Source: Cinclus cinclus (taxonomy: Eukaryota; Chordata; Aves; Passeriformes; Cinclidae). From it: a stretch of DNA of 64,000 bases. Positions 12,764 through 26,135 of this stretch are shown one piece after another. The translations under genes were made by a program, and so were the position numbers. The DNA lies in assembly GCF_963662255.1 (NCBI RefSeq), contig NC_085052.1:29770654-29834653 (forward strand). Direction: 5' to 3'. The notes beneath the pieces are model-generated. The model saw only the letters and a list, made by a program, of their open reading frames with translations. It was not told the origin of the DNA and did not search any database. Position 1 is the stretch's first letter. The number at the start of each line of letters is the position of its first letter.

Positions 12764-14413
12764 GTAAGTATCAACAGGGAGAAATAAAAGAAAACCTGAC
12801 ATGTTTCACTTAGTGTTGCCTGTCACCACTTCTGACCAGCAGCTTTTGGTGAAGTATTTTAGAGTTATAACATCTGTGTCTTGGCAAACTTTGTAGCAAA
12901 AGTCTTAACTGAAAAGTCCTACAAATAATCGTTTCATGTACAGGATTAGTTAGCTTTGTTCTGATATTCCAGCAGATAAAAACAAATGTATAAAGGCTTG
13001 GTGTTGCAGGGTTGGTAATGAGCAGCTTCTGCACAGAGTAGCTTTTGACCCAATGTCAAGCTTTTTTCCAAGCATCAAAGAAATGGAAGCTGCTAAGTCT
13101 GATTTTCAGACTAACTTCAGGCGCAGGAAATGAGTGAGATCCTGGAATGAAGAAAGAGTTTGTAGGTACTTTTCCATGCATCCAGGCAGCTTTCTGAGTT
13201 CCTGCTCTGTGCAGCCTAGGGAAAAGTGGGGCTTTTCCCAGCCTGAGTTACAGGTGTATATTTATATTGCTTCGGTCAAGTATCACAGTCAGATCTTACA
13301 GTTCCTGCAGTAAGTATGTAAGTTAGTAAAACCAAATACATGTCCTTAATTTAGGCTCGTTGGAAAATTCAGGTTGTAAGGAACCTCGGGAAGTTATCAG
13401 AGAGTCAAACCCTCTGCCCACAATTTGGAGTAGTCAATAAAATTAGGTCATTTTCACCCATTTGCCTTCCTCAGTCTATGTTCAGAAGCATTAACAAAAG
13501 ATGGATTTATAGCTTGCCATATGTATTAAATGTACCTTATAATAATGCAGATAGGAATATAAGATGCTACTAAAATTTGTCAGAGGAGAGAATGTTTAAT
13601 TAAGACAGTATTGCACAGGAATGGTCTGTTTTTCTGAACAAAGGAAACAGTAAATCTCTGATGTGTTCATTCCTTGCATTTGCAAATGAGACCTCCACAG
13701 GTCAGCTAACACTGATCTATTGTCATGCTGCCAGTATTTTCAAGATGGGTTCCCTGCAAGAAATAGCCCTTCCCAAGCATATCTGGGGAATCTATTTATT
13801 TACTCCCTCCTGTATAGCAAAATTGCTTTCTCATAATAAAAGGATGGGAAGTGAACACGTTGCTTATCCTGTCTGAAACGTGTTACTGAAACATTTCCTC
13901 TGAAGTATAAATATTTGTTCATGGGAAATCATAGTGACAATGGGAATAAAAATAAGCATCTTGTCAGGAAGCTTGGGGAGCCATCTGCACCCTGGACTCT
14001 AAAAGTAAATATAAACCATGCATCCGTCCTCCTCCCATCATTATGTACTACCAAACAGAACATTTTGTGAGCCCTAGGAGTAACTACTTCCACTGTTTTG
14101 GCCAGGGAGGATTATACAGTGAAGGGGTTAATCTTGTCAGGAGAAAAACATTTTAGCATTCAAAGCCTCATGGGAGGGTCAGTGAAGTGAAGAGACACTT
14201 GGTTTACTTTGGATTTATGCTTATCTCAATGTGCTTGAATTGATCTCTCAAAATTGGTAATTTAATAGCTTTAATAGTTACATTAGTAATTTAATGTGCC
14301 CCTTTCAGGACATCATCAAAGACAAACATATACTTTGTGAATAAAAATAGAAGTAATTTTATAGGTAATGCAGTTCCTGAAGGCCACTGTACAGTATTAC
14401 ACATATGCAAGTT

Positions 14414-14981
14414 GTGATTATCATAGTTTAACCCCAGCCAGAAGCTAAGTACCATGTAGTTGCTCGCTTATGTACACCCAGTACATAAGAGGGGAAGAGA
14501 ATCAGAAAAAAAGGGCAAAATCCATGAGCTAAGGACTGTTCAATAATTGAAATAAAATAAAATAATCATTGCAATTAAAAGAGAGACATCTTGGGAGAGA
14601 AATAAAACCCCAGAAAAACAAGTGATGCAAAATACAGTGGCTCACCATGTGCTGGCTGAGCCTAGCACAGCCCTGAGCAGCAATGGGCATCTCCCAGTCT
14701 ACTCCCCCAGTTTATTATTACTGGGCATGACCTTTTAGGGTATGGAATACCCCTTTGGCCAATTTGGGTCACCTGTCCTAGCCCTGCTCTCCCTCAGTTT
14801 CTGATGTACCTGCTCACTGGCAGAGCATGAGGCACTGAAATGTCCTCAGTTTGGAGTGAGCAGCAAGCAACACCGACAACATCAGTGTGTCATCAGCATT
14901 CTCAGAGTGAGTCCAAAACACAGCACTGTACCAGCAACTAGGAAGAAAATTAACTCTTCCAGCTGAAACCAGGACAGTGAT
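14414..14981. repeat. Target-site duplication pair GTGAT
   Basis: GTGAT occurs immediately before 14419 and immediately after 14976. The perfect 5-bp match defines the boundaries of the solo LTR. Confidence 0.85.
14419..14976 (-). mobile_element. Solo LTR of an ERVL-like endogenous retrovirus, older copy
   Basis: The 558-bp element is flanked by perfect GTGAT direct repeats (14414-14418 and 14977-14981). Read on the minus strand it begins TGTCCTGGTTTCAGCTGG, a start common among avian LTRs. Its minus-strand end should be CA, but the plus-strand start reads TA rather than TG, a decayed terminus. No internal retroviral region is attached. A 5-bp duplication fits ERVL-type integration. Confidence 0.88.
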
Positions 14982-17034
14982 GCTATGAATGATTTAATAT
15001 GCATTGACTGGTCTCACCATCAAAAAGTACCTATTGAGGGAAATGTCACAACCAAGAATCCAAATACCTCTTTTCACCTCTCCTCTCAGGGTCAAGTCTC
15101 GCTTCCCAGACTGTTTTTATAATGAATTTCTGAGTAACGTGTATAGCTCATGTAGCTAAATTGCAGAACAATATTCTCAGAAGCTTTCTGTTTCCTGTTG
15201 TTTCTCTGATTTGGTCTCACTCCTTAAAGCGAATGTATCTGCAGATCTGAAAAAAGCTAACTTGTGGATGGGTGTGTGCTTGAGTCAGAAAATGCTACGT
15301 CTCTGGAAGGTGTATCTATACAGAGGTGTTATTTACTCCTTAATATCCCAGTCATAGCTTATTTACTTCTGGCTTCTGTGTCACTTGAGGCATTATGAGA
15401 CAAGTAGTAGTAAATTTAGCTGTCTGGATAAAGAAGCTACTGCTCTCTCAGAGATTACTGTCTTCACAGTCAGTGGAATAGAATAACTATATGTGTGATT
15501 GCCTCTACAGTGCAATCTGGCACTTGAATGTAGCTGGCAATTCAGAATGGTAAATACAAGGTTCTGGACTGTGCAACAGTTCTCTTCAGCAGAATAAAAT
15601 TTATCTGAGGAAATTTTAAGTTTTAAAACTGCTTGAACTAGTTCTTCTCAGACTTGTGACTGCTTTTGACTAGAGATTAGAAATGTGGGGGACTGCCTTG
15701 TGTGGGTGGTTCAGGTGTGAGAGGAAGGGCAGTGTTGCTGTTTGTTGCTTTTGGTCTTTGTAATTAAATGTATGTTCTCTAGCACTGTTTATCATACTGT
15801 TGAAATCCATATTTCTGACTTTATCATGGGATTTCCTATGCTTTACATAAAAGAGAATGTCTGTCTTTCACAACACCTGTGCAGAATCAGAAACAATTTG
15901 TTACAGTTAGGTGGAAAAGAAATAATGTAGTTTTGAAATGTCCATTAATTTGGGGAGCTTAAGCATCAAGGTACCCAACATAAGAAATCAAAGCTGGGAT
16001 ATAAAATCAGTACTGTTACATCAGAACATTCTCCTGCCAGCTGGAATTACCTGTCTCTCACACTTCTGGAAGCAAGGGCTTAGCATCCTCAAAATGAGGA
16101 TTTGCAGTAATAAAAATATATTATGGTAACAGTACTTTAGCTTTAGCTGCTTTTTGTTTTCAGCTGCTTTGTCAGTGGTGAAATTTGCTTTGGCATGGGC
16201 TTCTAGATGTGCTCAGCATGGGCAGGTATTCCAGTAATTGTCCTGAGCAACAGATACAGTTTACACTTCAGATGGATGTACATGTTGTGGGGCCTTATGG
16301 CTGTCCATGTTTCAGTTCTTGATTTGTGGCTATTCCGTAACACGAACTTCCCGGATTTACCACTTCTATTTCAGAGATATCTTTTTGACTGTCATGTGAG
16401 CTTATGACAATAATGTAGATTATTGGTCACTAAATGCAGAAGGATGTTTCATAAAATACTTTCCAGTCTTCTAAGGAAAATACCTGTGGGTCAGGCTTTC
16501 CATGAGCTAATCCAACTGTCTCCATTGAATTTCTCCAGGGGTGAATTTTGTTCTTTTACTTTTTAGGTGTTTGCAACAGTGCAAACTGGCAACACTATAA
16601 TTAAGGAACCTTTAATGTTTCTCTTACATAAAGGTACAATAGTCTTTCAGCTGTAGATCTGAATTTCAGCTAGAAGCCTAATGTAGAAAATCTGAATGGT
16701 GGAGAAATGTTTATCATGTCAGAGATGCATTTTATTGGCAGTTTCTTCTGTAAATAGTTCATACCTTTTCCTGCAAAAATGTTTTGGGGACAAGGCATGG
16801 GAGGAATTTAGTTCTCTTGAGGATTTTATAATGCTGTAAAATGCACCCTGCTCTAGCAATTTTGTCAATATATATGGGAGTAGATAAGATTAATACCTTT
16901 GTAGTTCTTCTGCCTTTACCCAGGGAAAGAACCCATGCCTAACCTGGTAAAGACTGTAAAAAAGTTTAAAAATAGAACACTACATGTCTTGCTACTTTGT
17001 TGAAAGAGAAAAAAAACCCCTGCTAGTAGAATTC

Positions 17035-17070
17035 ATGATGCTTTGGCATCATATTGCTTTGGCAATATGA
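17035..17070 (+). repeat. Two adjacent perfect hairpins with the same GC-TTTG-GC core
   Basis: Stem 1 is ATGATGC/GCATCAT (17035-17041 and 17046-17052) and stem 2 is TCATATTGC/GCAATATGA (17049-17057 and 17062-17070). Both have loop TTTG, and the stems overlap by four bases. No function is known. Confidence 0.8.
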
Positions 17071-19613
17071 CTTTCAAGAAGTAAGTGGATGAGAAATTTC
17101 AAGGCACTGGGATATTTTTGATTTTGTTAAAGCTCCCTGAATGCCTGATTAGCTTCCAAACCACTGCTGCTGCTGGTTTTAGTTTGTTTTTAATTACAAA
17201 GGTATATTCTGCTCCTGACATATCTAAATGCTGCACTTATAAGTGTAATTGGAAAGTGATGTCTTTTACTCATTACTTTCCAAATTACAGAGTATACACA
17301 CACTCCTTTAGGCCCTTTGATCTGTGCTTAATCTGTAGTTCAAACCTGTAGCAGTGATACTTTGGCAGGTCTTGGAAGCAGTGTCCTACACCCTCTGTGA
17401 AAACTGCAAATATACTCAAGAAGTATGTGATTTCATGGTTGATAGGTTTTGAATGGTAGCATTTAAAAGAACAGAATCCTTCTTGGTAACTATTCCTAAT
17501 AAACCTAATTAGGGAAGTTTCATCAAGCAGCCTCTGGTGAAACATGCAAACTGTTTCTTAGACTTTTTTTATTTATTGCCTGCTTCTTAGACTTGGAATC
17601 ACTCATATGTGTTTTCTTGTATGGATCACTTGTGTACGTTCTTCAGCAATTTCTGCAATTACTGTTATCCTTCGCCATTTTGTTAAAATTTATAGGAAGT
17701 GTTTCAGGGAGTAAAATGTATCCATCCGAACCAACCCTGGTAATATTCTTTCTGCATATGGTTTATGACCTTAATTGGGGAAACAAAAAAAAGGTAACTA
17801 GATTTGTTTTGACATATTGAATTAAACCACTAAAATACATGAGTGATGTTTGAACAATAGAAACCTTGTGTTGATATAATCCAGTCTAACCCACTGAATT
17901 TATTGTGTTGCAAAAATGCAGGCTTTGCAAGGCAGTCTTTGCTAGTGTGACCATATCACATCAGTAAACTGGTGTAAGGTGGTGGTAAGGGGCACAAGGT
18001 CTTATCTTTCTGGAAAAGCTTTCTCTTTCAAAAAATGAGTGGTTCCAAGGTATAAAATACAGAGAATGTAACAAATTTTGAGTTTTGGTCTTGAATTCAT
18101 AAAATCCCACAATGTTGCTACTGTGCAGAATCACACTGTTCAAAATAAATCAAGAATTTTACTGTAATTGTACTGGGGGGTATTGTAACCCAAAGAAATA
18201 GAGTCTTTGAACAACCTGTTGGAAAAATAGCAAAGTTACAGGTGCTTCATTAATTTCTGCTTTGTTTCAGCTACTTTAAGTTACCATCTTTCTAAGACAG
18301 GCATGTAGCAACTAATTCAGTGGACTTTTTCTTCTTGAATTCCTCCCTGAATTGAAGTCCAGAGGGGTCACTGGAAGCTTTTCCTCAGCAGTTTCAGAAG
18401 GATTTATATCAGGCTCTTAAAACCATAACTGGGTCTTATTTTTGTGTCTAGCTTGCTACGGGACAGAGGTGCAGAAAAGTAAATTGTAGTTAATAAGGCT
18501 GTTTCTCTGAGATCAGTGATGACGAGATTAAGCTGCCTTTGATTTTTCTGCTTAGTCCTGCTCTGTTGGTTTGACAGTCTATAAAGATCAGAGTATGGCT
18601 GGTGGCTGCTGTTCTTGTATATAAGCAGTGATTCAGAGACCAGTAACACTAGGCTGTGGCAACTGTGAAGAAGGTGACAAAATCCACTTTGTTTCTCTTC
18701 CCCTCATCACTCTGACCCGACGTTTTCCAGTTCTTGTAGCCAGAGATCTGCATACAAGACTAGTTTTCAAGATCTCTTTACACCATCAATATAAGCAACT
18801 CCAAGCACGAATGGCACATTGTTGCAGAGATCTCCATTTGTTGAATTTCTGAAATCTTTGACCAATATGTTAGCTTCTAAAATTTGTTGTGCATTTTGTA
18901 TCCTCCTGCGTATAAATCGACTAGGCTTTTAATAGGTGATTTATGAAATCCTCAAAAGGCAGAGAGGATTTTACGATGCTTGGAAGAAAAAAGGCTGATC
19001 CATTTATGTATGGCTTTTAAAGCTCAGTAGCTTAGATCAAGACTGAGAAGCAAAGACTGTGTATGTCATTGAAAATCTCCTGTAGTTGTAGTATAAAGAC
19101 ATTTCAAGTCTCTTGGAAACTCAGTAGTCAGAGACAAGTGAATTGTGACTGATCTACATAGAGGAGAGATGGAGACTGACAGCTAGCCACAAGGTCAGAC
19201 ATACAGAAAATGTTCCTGAGCTGGCTGTTTGCTATGAGTCTTATTTCATTCCACAGAGGAGTTCTTTCCATTCCATTAACATCTGATTAGATGGCAGAAA
19301 CGTTTTAAGAAACTCTGAACAGTTATGCAGATGCCAGCACTACTACTTCCAGATTCATTCCCTTGCCAAACAGTAAAATGACAGTCAAGAAGAACTCCTC
19401 CCACTAGTCAGTTTTTTCTATTTAGTTTTTGTTTGGAACTGTTTTTATAAATTGATTAAATCTTTTGTATGCATGTTGTAGTTCTGAGGAGCTAGAAGTG
19501 TGGATTACAGCAAATACAAGCTATTGTGAAATTGCTCCCATTAGAGAAGATTACACATGTGATACAAAACTCTGCCATAGAAGCAATTCTTGAAACAGCC
19601 TTGTCCTCTTTGG

Positions 19614-20308
19614 GTTGGTGTCCTGATTTAGGGCAAATTTGGGAGGAAACATCTGAATGGGGTCCCTGTAGGAAACAGATTCAAGCAGTCCCTCCCCCCC
19701 AGCTGGTTCAGGGAAAATATTTCCTCAGAGAGAAGTGGCAAAAAAAGCCTGTTTATTTAACAGGCAAAGCCCTTCCCAGCAAAAAAAAAAAAAATGAACA
19801 ATACTAAACAGCAAAAACTCTCACCCCTCTGAAGAGATGACAAATTCAGCAGAGTCCCTTCCGTGGGTTACAGCCCAGCTCACTCAGGCTGTTCCCAATC
19901 CCTCCAGCACTGGGGACTGTCACAGCCCAGGCCAGGCCTGGTGGGACTCAGCTGTGAGCTCCCGGTGCTCCTCTGGGTTCTCAGTCCAGAGCAGGTTTGA
20001 ACAATTCCAGGAAAAAGGAGAAAAAAACCCAAAACCAAACAGCCACAGTCCAGGGAACTTCTCTGCCTCAGCTAGCCAGAAAAAAAACCAAGAGCAAAGG
20101 AGAGTTCTCTCCCACTGTCCACTGCAGACAGCCCAGTCTGTGTGAACGATGTGGGGGAGCAGTGGAGTTTCTGATAACAAACTCTGCACCTCTTCTCTCC
20201 CTCTTCACTCCTGGAACCAGTCTTAAAGCTGCAGAACTCAGTATTCAACACCAACAGAACAGATGATTTGGGGATACAAGCAGCATAAAGTCACCCCAAG
20301 ACAGTTGG
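19614..20308. repeat. Target-site duplication pair GTTGG
   Basis: Perfect 5-bp direct repeats immediately flank solo LTR A at 19614-19618 and 20304-20308. Confidence 0.9.
19619..20303 (-). mobile_element. Solo LTR A (685 bp), young copy
   Basis: The termini are TGTCCTGATT and CCCCAAGACA, flanked by GTTGG on both sides (19614-19618 and 20304-20308). Minus orientation is chosen because AATAAA appears on that strand about 130 bp before its 3' end, and because that strand starts TGTCTTGGGGTGAC. It contains an A-tract at 19780-19793. There is no coding capacity; the open frames inside it are incidental. It is about 99% identical by eye to the element at 23871. Confidence 0.92.
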
Positions 20309-20759
20309 GAATGCAGTGAGCCATAACTCTGCCACTTCTTCCCTTGGGAGACTCTTATATAACTGCTCAGCTGTTTCTCTTGCTGTTCTTCTTATTAAGC
20401 CAAAATTTTGTTTTGCTTAATTGTATTGTGGTACACATAACTTTGCAAACTGGGCTGTTCAAGTAATCCACTGCCTTTTAAGACCAGACCCTGCAGTCTG
20501 TGGAAAGAAAAGGCGTGCAGCAAAGGCAGGTTATTAGAGATTAAGGGGCCATCAGAGAGACTGTGACAGTGCAAGTGAATAGGCTGGGCCATACCTGGCT
20601 CAGCTGAGCACCCTTCCAGCAGCAGGGGACAGCCACATCCAGGGCTGCCTGAGGCTGAGTGCAGTGTGGAAGAGTTAGGGCAGGGGTTATTCCCCTCTGC
20701 TCAGCACTTGTGAGGCAGCTTCTGGGAAACTGTGCTCAGGTTCAGGTTCCACAGTTCCA

Positions 20760-21170
20760 AAGAGAGATTGACCAACTGAAGATAGTGCAACCCAGGGCCA
20801 CTAATACCGTGGGGAAACTGAAACAGGAGATATAACAGAGACACTAAGGGAGCTGCTTATCTGGCCTGGAGAAGAGAACATTAAGAGGGCATCTAATTAC
20901 TACCTCAGGTACTCAGAAGGGGTTATGGGGAAACCAGATCTTCTCACAGTTGTGCGACAAAAGGATTAAAAGAAGCAGTCACAAGTAGCAGCGAGGCGGG
21001 TGTAAAGAAAAATTTTCTCACTGTTGTAAAAAAGAGCCATTTTCACAGTGAGAGGCTAAGCAATGGAACACGTGGATTGGAGATTGTGGACTGACTGTCC
21101 TTAACCAGATCACGCTTGGAAGTAAGCTGTGCACTGGGGAGGAGGTTGGATGACCTCTGGAGAAAATCAG
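20760..21170 (+). mobile_element. CR1 LINE fragment, lacking the usual 3' end
   Basis: Recognisable pieces are CTGGCCTGGAGAAGAGAA, GGGCATCTAATTACTACC, a segment resembling the CR1 'AAATTTTCTCACTGT' region, and GGAGGTTGGATGACCTC. The terminal TTCTATGATTCTAT-like repeat is absent, so the copy is decayed or truncated at both ends. It sits between the two near-identical solo LTRs and is unrelated to them. Confidence 0.75.
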
Positions 21171-23865
21171 AGTCTTGTAATTAACAAGATTAAATGTGGA
21201 AGAAGGGAAATGCAAAAGCCAATATCCTACATGTAATTAGACTGAAAACTAAAGCATTGTCAAAATATAACCCTCTGAAAAAAATGTAGATATTTAATTT
21301 TTATTCCAGAATATAAGTATTGGCATTTTCCTTCTGTAGATGGTTTCTTTCCTGTTTACTCAGCTGTTCAAAATGTATGCCTATATTAAGTGTTCTATAT
21401 CCCTTTTCTAGTGAAAAAGAATGGGGAAATATAATTCATAAGGCAAACCACTGGTGCTATATATCATTCACAGAATGCTTTAATAAAATCTGGTGCACTG
21501 CGGGCTTCTTAAGCGATGATGGTCTTGCACTATATTTAGATTTCAATGAAGAACTGAAAAAAACCCTAACAAATAAATGAATAGTGGTCTATGTTGGTAT
21601 TTAATGAGCACAGTGAAGGTATCATTGTGTATGTTACATGTCTCCATCTTTGAGAATTAAGACAAATGTGGGATTGTAGGAAAAGGCATGCAACTGGCCT
21701 AATCAATTTGCGTAGCTGGCTGAGAGTAGATGTTGATGTCACTAAATAGAGACATCTTACGTCAAATGCTAATCAAAGAGAAGAATGGACTGGGTACAAT
21801 GTACAATAGTTTTGAAAAGAAAGCTAATTAGGAATGCATGAGCATTTGGAAAGGGTATATTGCAGCCCTGAAAGCAAACCTTTTAATACAAAAATTGTAT
21901 TGACAGGAAATGAGTTGAATTTTATTTCACTGTTTATAGAATATAATCTTACATAGTTTTATTCAAGGGATATGTTCTCTTTATGAATTTTGTATGGATA
22001 AAATCTAATGAAATATATCCTAAACCATTACAAAAGTAGTTAGAAATTATTTTGATCCACATCATCAAAGTCTCTAAGCCTAACTGTGGGGGGAAAGTAG
22101 ACTTCAATGACAGGAGCTAGGTAATTCTGATACTTTAATTTACATGCTGCCAGTTAGCTGAGACTACATATACCACATACAGTGCGTGGATGGTGAAGTC
22201 CATAACTGAAGTACCAAATTTCCTTATTTTGGTTGTACAACATTCACTCATGCTCTCTTTGTATTGTTGAAAGCAAATTTCATGGACTATAGAGAGCACT
22301 TTCTGTCCCTATGAGATTGTCATATGCAATGTGGATCCCATACAATACGATTTAGCTTATTTTGTTTCACTTAATTCCTTGTGCATATAAATTATTTCCA
22401 CTAACATTTTTTTAACCTAAACATGTTCCTAGAGTCTTCTAATATGAAAGGCCCCAGCATTCAAGGATAAGGGAGAGAGATAAACTCTTGGATGTCCTCT
22501 AGTATTTGGTTTTTGGGTTTGGACAGCCCCAGGCAGTCTCTGCAATGTCAGACCTGCCCTCTTTTAGTGAACAAGCTCAGTTTTATAACTGTCCCTGCTG
22601 AGTGTTGTTGGTATAGCTTGTCATAGGAAGCTGCATTTGTGCTTGGGTGTTACTACCTAAAGTAGAAGAGAAATAATCTCAGTTGTCCTGAATTAAAAGC
22701 TTGACTGGGTCCTCAGAGGGAGTAAAGAGCCATGTCACTATATATTTTAATTTTTTTTTTAAGCAGACCATACCTAGACCTCTAATACAGGGAAGAGCCT
22801 CTTGCTTCCACATAGCCCTTGAGTCTGCTGTGTAAACTTTCTCAGAATGCTGATAAACAGAAATGTAAAATCCAAACCCCAGAGTTACCATGCCTAGACT
22901 ATCAATCCTCTGCAGATGCATCAGACTTAGATTATGATGGATGGTGAGAAGCATGGTCTCCCCTTCCAGAAGAGTTTGTGAAAGAAGCTAATCCAAGTGC
23001 TTGTAGTCCCTTCTTCCAGCACTTTCTGTTGTCTTTGGTATTTTTTAAACCTGTTTCCTCCTGAGCTTTTCTCTGGTGTCTCAGAAGTGCAGAGGATGGA
23101 AGGGCCTGAGGACACTGAACTTCAGCATCTCTGAGCTGGTAGAAAGTTCCTTAAGAAATTCTGCTAATACTGCATGTTGGAGCAGCCTCTGGAATTAAAC
23201 TGACTCTGAAGATCCGGGAGTAGAAAGGTTATTTGTAAACTCTGTTACAGTCTATGCACAACAGATGCTCTCTCCTGATATTTTTTTATCATCTGAGAAA
23301 TAGAGTCTCGAAACCAAAAGGTTAGTTTAGCCCCAGAGTAAAAAGTAATACATTGGAGCATATGAGGATGTGGTTTTACATTTGTGCTTTCACATGCATT
23401 TTGTAATTTAGAAAAACTGAGATAATTCTAAGTAGAATTCTCCATGGGAGTGAATGCATTTTTTAAATTATTATTTTAGACTTTTTTTATCCATTTGTTC
23501 TCTCAGTTGTGAGATAGTGTTTAAAGCACATAACTGAGCTGCAGTGACAGAGCTCACTTGACAGCCAATAAACATGTTTTGGAAAGCTGTATTGACTTGG
23601 CAAAAGCAGACTGTAGTTAAATGCTACCATGGTCCAATGCCATGTCCTTTAGGATTGCTTGCAAAGACAGAGCTTATTCCCTTCTCTCTTTCCCTCTAGC
23701 TGTTATTTCTCCCTGAAAGCAAACATGAAAATGAAAAATACAAGCTGTCTACCTGGAATATTTGAACATCCAAATGAGTAAAACTTTACCATTCGTGTAT
23801 TTTTAATGTTTATGTGAAGTCAGTGGGAATACCTGTGGTTTATTACTGTGCTTTCTTTTACCAAA

Positions 23866-24561
23866 ACCTATGTCCTGGTTTAGGGTGAATTTGGGAGGAA
23901 ACATCTGAATGGGGGTCCCTGTAGGAAACAGATTCAAGCAGTCCCTCCCCCCCAGCTGGTTCAGGGAAAATATTTCCTCAGAGAGAAGTGGCAAAAAAAG
24001 CCTGTTTATTTAACAGGCAAAGCCCTTCCCAGCAAAAAAAAAAAAAATGAACAATACTAAACAGCAAAAACTCTCACCCCTCTGAAGAGATGACAAATTC
24101 AGCAGAGTCCCTTCCGTGGGTTACAGCCCAGCTCACTCAGGCTGTTCCCAATCCCTCCAGCACTGGGGACTGTCACAGCCCAGGCCAGGCCTGGTGGGAC
24201 TCAGCTGTGAGCTCCCGGTGCTCCTCTGGGTTCTCAGTCCAGAGCAGGTTTGAACAATTCCAGGAAAAAGGAGAAAAAAACCCAAAACCAAACAGCCACA
24301 GTCCAGGGAACTTCTCTGCCTCAGCTAGCCAGAAAAAAAACCAAGAGCAAAGGAGAGTTCTCTCCCACTGTCCACTGCAGACAGCCCAGTCTGTGTGAAC
24401 GATGTGGGGGAGCCGTGGAGTTTCTGATAACAAACTCTGCACCTCTTCTCTCCCTCTTCACTCCTGGAACCAGTCTTAAAGCTGCAGAACTCAGTATTCA
24501 ACACCAACAGAACAGATGATTTGGGGATACAAGCAGCATAAAGTCACCCCAAGACAACCTA
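23866..24561. repeat. Target-site duplication pair ACCTA
   Basis: Perfect 5-bp direct repeats immediately flank solo LTR B at 23866-23870 and 24557-24561. Confidence 0.9.
23871..24556 (-). mobile_element. Solo LTR B (686 bp), near-identical to LTR A
   Basis: The termini are TGTCCTGGTT and CCCCAAGACA, flanked by ACCTA (23866-23870 and 24557-24561). By eye it differs from LTR A at three positions near its plus-strand start, by one extra G in the following GGGG run, and by A versus C near 24414. The flanking duplication differs from that of LTR A, so the two are separate insertions and not the ends of one provirus. Confidence 0.92.
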
Positions 24562-26135
24562 GAAACTGTCAGTTGTTCTACATGCTATTGGAGATGCATT
24601 CTAACCACTTCTCAATGTGTCGCTTAAGTTCATGGTCAAAACTCAACTGTTTGTTTAAAAAGTTTGGGAAAATGTAAATATGCTTATGTACAGGATTTTG
24701 TATCAGAGAACATTGAACTACTGGTTGTCCTAGGGTTTTATTTTCTACTTTGCTGGAAAAGCTGTGATCTGAATTACATAAAATGTTTGACATTTGTGGT
24801 GGGAAAGCACTGAATTATAGAAATTGCTGTAGATTATCATTAAAATGGAAATTATATAGTAGCATGTACCTATTTCCACAGCAGCAGAAGCCTTTCTCCA
24901 CCTTTGATGAAAAAGGAAAAAAGATAGAAACTTGAGACCTTTTCTTTATCCCCATCAAAAGCAATGCCCTCTTTCTCTTTTTCCCCATTTTAACCACCTG
25001 ACTAATCTTTGTCAATGCTGTATTCTGTTAAATTTACTATTGTGCACTAAAAATAACACTTTCTTCCTGTCCTCTTCCCTTTTTTTTTTTTTTTTTTTTC
25101 TGTAGAAAAGCTCTGTAAAGAGGTGGGAATCAGATCTAAAGGTTTGTGGTATTTTTACTGGCTTGGTTTGGGACCTTTTTTTCAATTGCAGTCCAAAACT
25201 TCTTGAGGGAGTATCATGGCAAGTCTGGTTGCTTTGTATCAGTTTTCTTTCACGTGGTGCTAACTCACCTGTTCTCACATTAATACTCACTGTATGCAGC
25301 AGTGATAGTCTAGGTATTTTTAATAGAGACATGGGTTCTAGCTCTGATTTGTCTTCAGAAAGTGATAATTTAGTAGAAAAAAGATACCAATAAGGAATTT
25401 AAAATTGCCATACTGAAACAGTTCAGTAAAAGGAATACCTTTTGTATAGCACTGCTTTGCTCAGCCTCCTGAATTGAGTGGGATGAATCTGAGTTTTATT
25501 GTTTTCCTAAAAACTGTCTATCAAGAAACAAGTGAATACATAGGGTTGTTCTTGCACAGAATGAAAAATTTAGGTCTCATTTGTGGAGAAGAAAAATTCC
25601 CATAGAACTTGAAACTTAAAAAACAGAAAGTAATTATACTATATATTTTAAATCTCTTGACTTTTTTTCTTTTTGTTGCCTGCATTATCAACTTGATATT
25701 TATTTGCTTGTAAGTAGATGTCTGAGTGAGAGTTGTTCTAGTTTCTGATGCATTTGTCTTGTCCATCCAAGCTGTGCAAAACTAGGAGAGTAACAATACT
25801 TCCCATGATGCGTGTTGTTCTTCTGCCCCTAATAGCCTCCTTTGATATGAAGTTGAAAACTGCAATTTGTTCTGACATAGATGTACTCAACTGAAAATTG
25901 TTGCGGTCTGAACTGGTTAATTTAAGTTTGGCTTCTGGGCATTTGAAAAATGTAAGTAACTGACTATAACCAAATGCATTTTGGATACTGTTAACCTGTT
26001 ATTGGTACAGATAACTGTTCTTCTAAGTGGGGTTTTAAGCAACTTTATAATGTTTTCCAACAAATTACTGTCTTAATGCTATGAGACTGTGCAACGTGTG
26101 AGTCCAGATTGCTGTAAGAGAGTATTTTTTTAATA

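Noticed and set aside
19837..20266. Identical small proteins repeated near 24090-24519
   Set aside because: They are incidental frames within the two solo LTRs and match because the LTRs do.
19614..24561. A single provirus with paired LTRs
   Set aside because: Outer flanks do not share a target duplication, each LTR has its own, and the interval shows no recognisable retroviral genes.
25080..25140. Exon after a roughly 20-T tract with CTGTAG acceptor
   Set aside because: The only downstream donor is a weak GTTTGT and the segment is about 35 bp. More likely a T-run with a chance AG.
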